Origin: an uncultured Muribaculaceae bacterium
GTDB lineage: Bacteria > Bacteroidota > Bacteroidia > Bacteroidales > Muribaculaceae
DNA: 6,066 nucleotides
Assembly (NCBI GenBank): GCA_905209725.1
Contig: CAJLTZ010000109.1
Location: 1-6,066, forward strand
Reading direction: 5' to 3'
Shown here: one piece after another, positions 6,065 through 6,066 of the stretch
How positions within the stretch are numbered: the stretch's first letter is position 1
How the letters are laid out: each line of letters opens with the position of its first letter
Made by a program: the position numbers and the translations under genes
The notes under the pieces: model-generated
The model's database searches: none
What the model was told of the DNA's origin: nothing
What the model saw: the letters and a program-made list of their open reading frames with translations, nothing else

Positions 6065-6066
6065 AA

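Noticed and set aside
1..6066. The whole window as a composite transposon
   Set aside because: The terminal repeats invite it, but there is no transposase, integrase or cargo-type gene. The contents are core chromosomal genes with uniform base composition, so the repeats more likely belong to elements outside.

Overview
The window reads as a compact, all-minus-strand housekeeping gene cluster from a member of the Bacteroidota, most likely order Bacteroidales. A gut family such as Muribaculaceae is a guess from the moderately high GC and protein style, not a demonstrated assignment. The lineage call rests on three things: the MEP isoprenoid gene ispD directly beside recG, the variant DEFD helicase box, and TAnnTTTG-type promoter boxes with no strong Shine-Dalgarno sequences. 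No RNA genes, CRISPR arrays, transposases or phage genes are visible.

Read in the direction of transcription (right to left), the order is: a TetR/AcrR-type regulator (5816-5232), a FabG-type 3-oxoacyl-ACP reductase (5181-4435), IspD (4435-3719), RecG (3699-1528) and a DbpA-type DEAD-box RNA helicase (1469-132). The spacings are 50 bp, a 1-nt overlap (TAATG), 19 bp and 58 bp. This fits one operon led by the regulator, with a possible extra promoter before the helicase gene. Biochemically the cluster is mixed: fatty acid elongation, isoprenoid precursor synthesis, replication-fork rescue and ribosome assembly. The shared theme is growth and envelope housekeeping rather than one pathway. The regulator may sense a lipid or envelope signal, but nothing in the sequence identifies its ligand.

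The most unusual structure is at the two ends. Bases 1-53 and 6012-6064 are a perfect 53-bp inverted repeat, and similarity stops abruptly on the inner side of each copy. The outer limits cannot be seen because the window ends there. The repeat therefore brackets the whole five-gene cluster. It could be the edges of two oppositely oriented copies of a mobile or dispersed element, a pair of recombination sites allowing inversion of the block, or a product of how the contig was assembled. The enclosed genes are ordinary chromosomal genes, so the block itself does not look like a transposon. Non-coding sequence is limited to 1-131, three short junctions, and the 250-bp leader of the regulator gene (5817-6066), which holds a candidate promoter and short palindromes.
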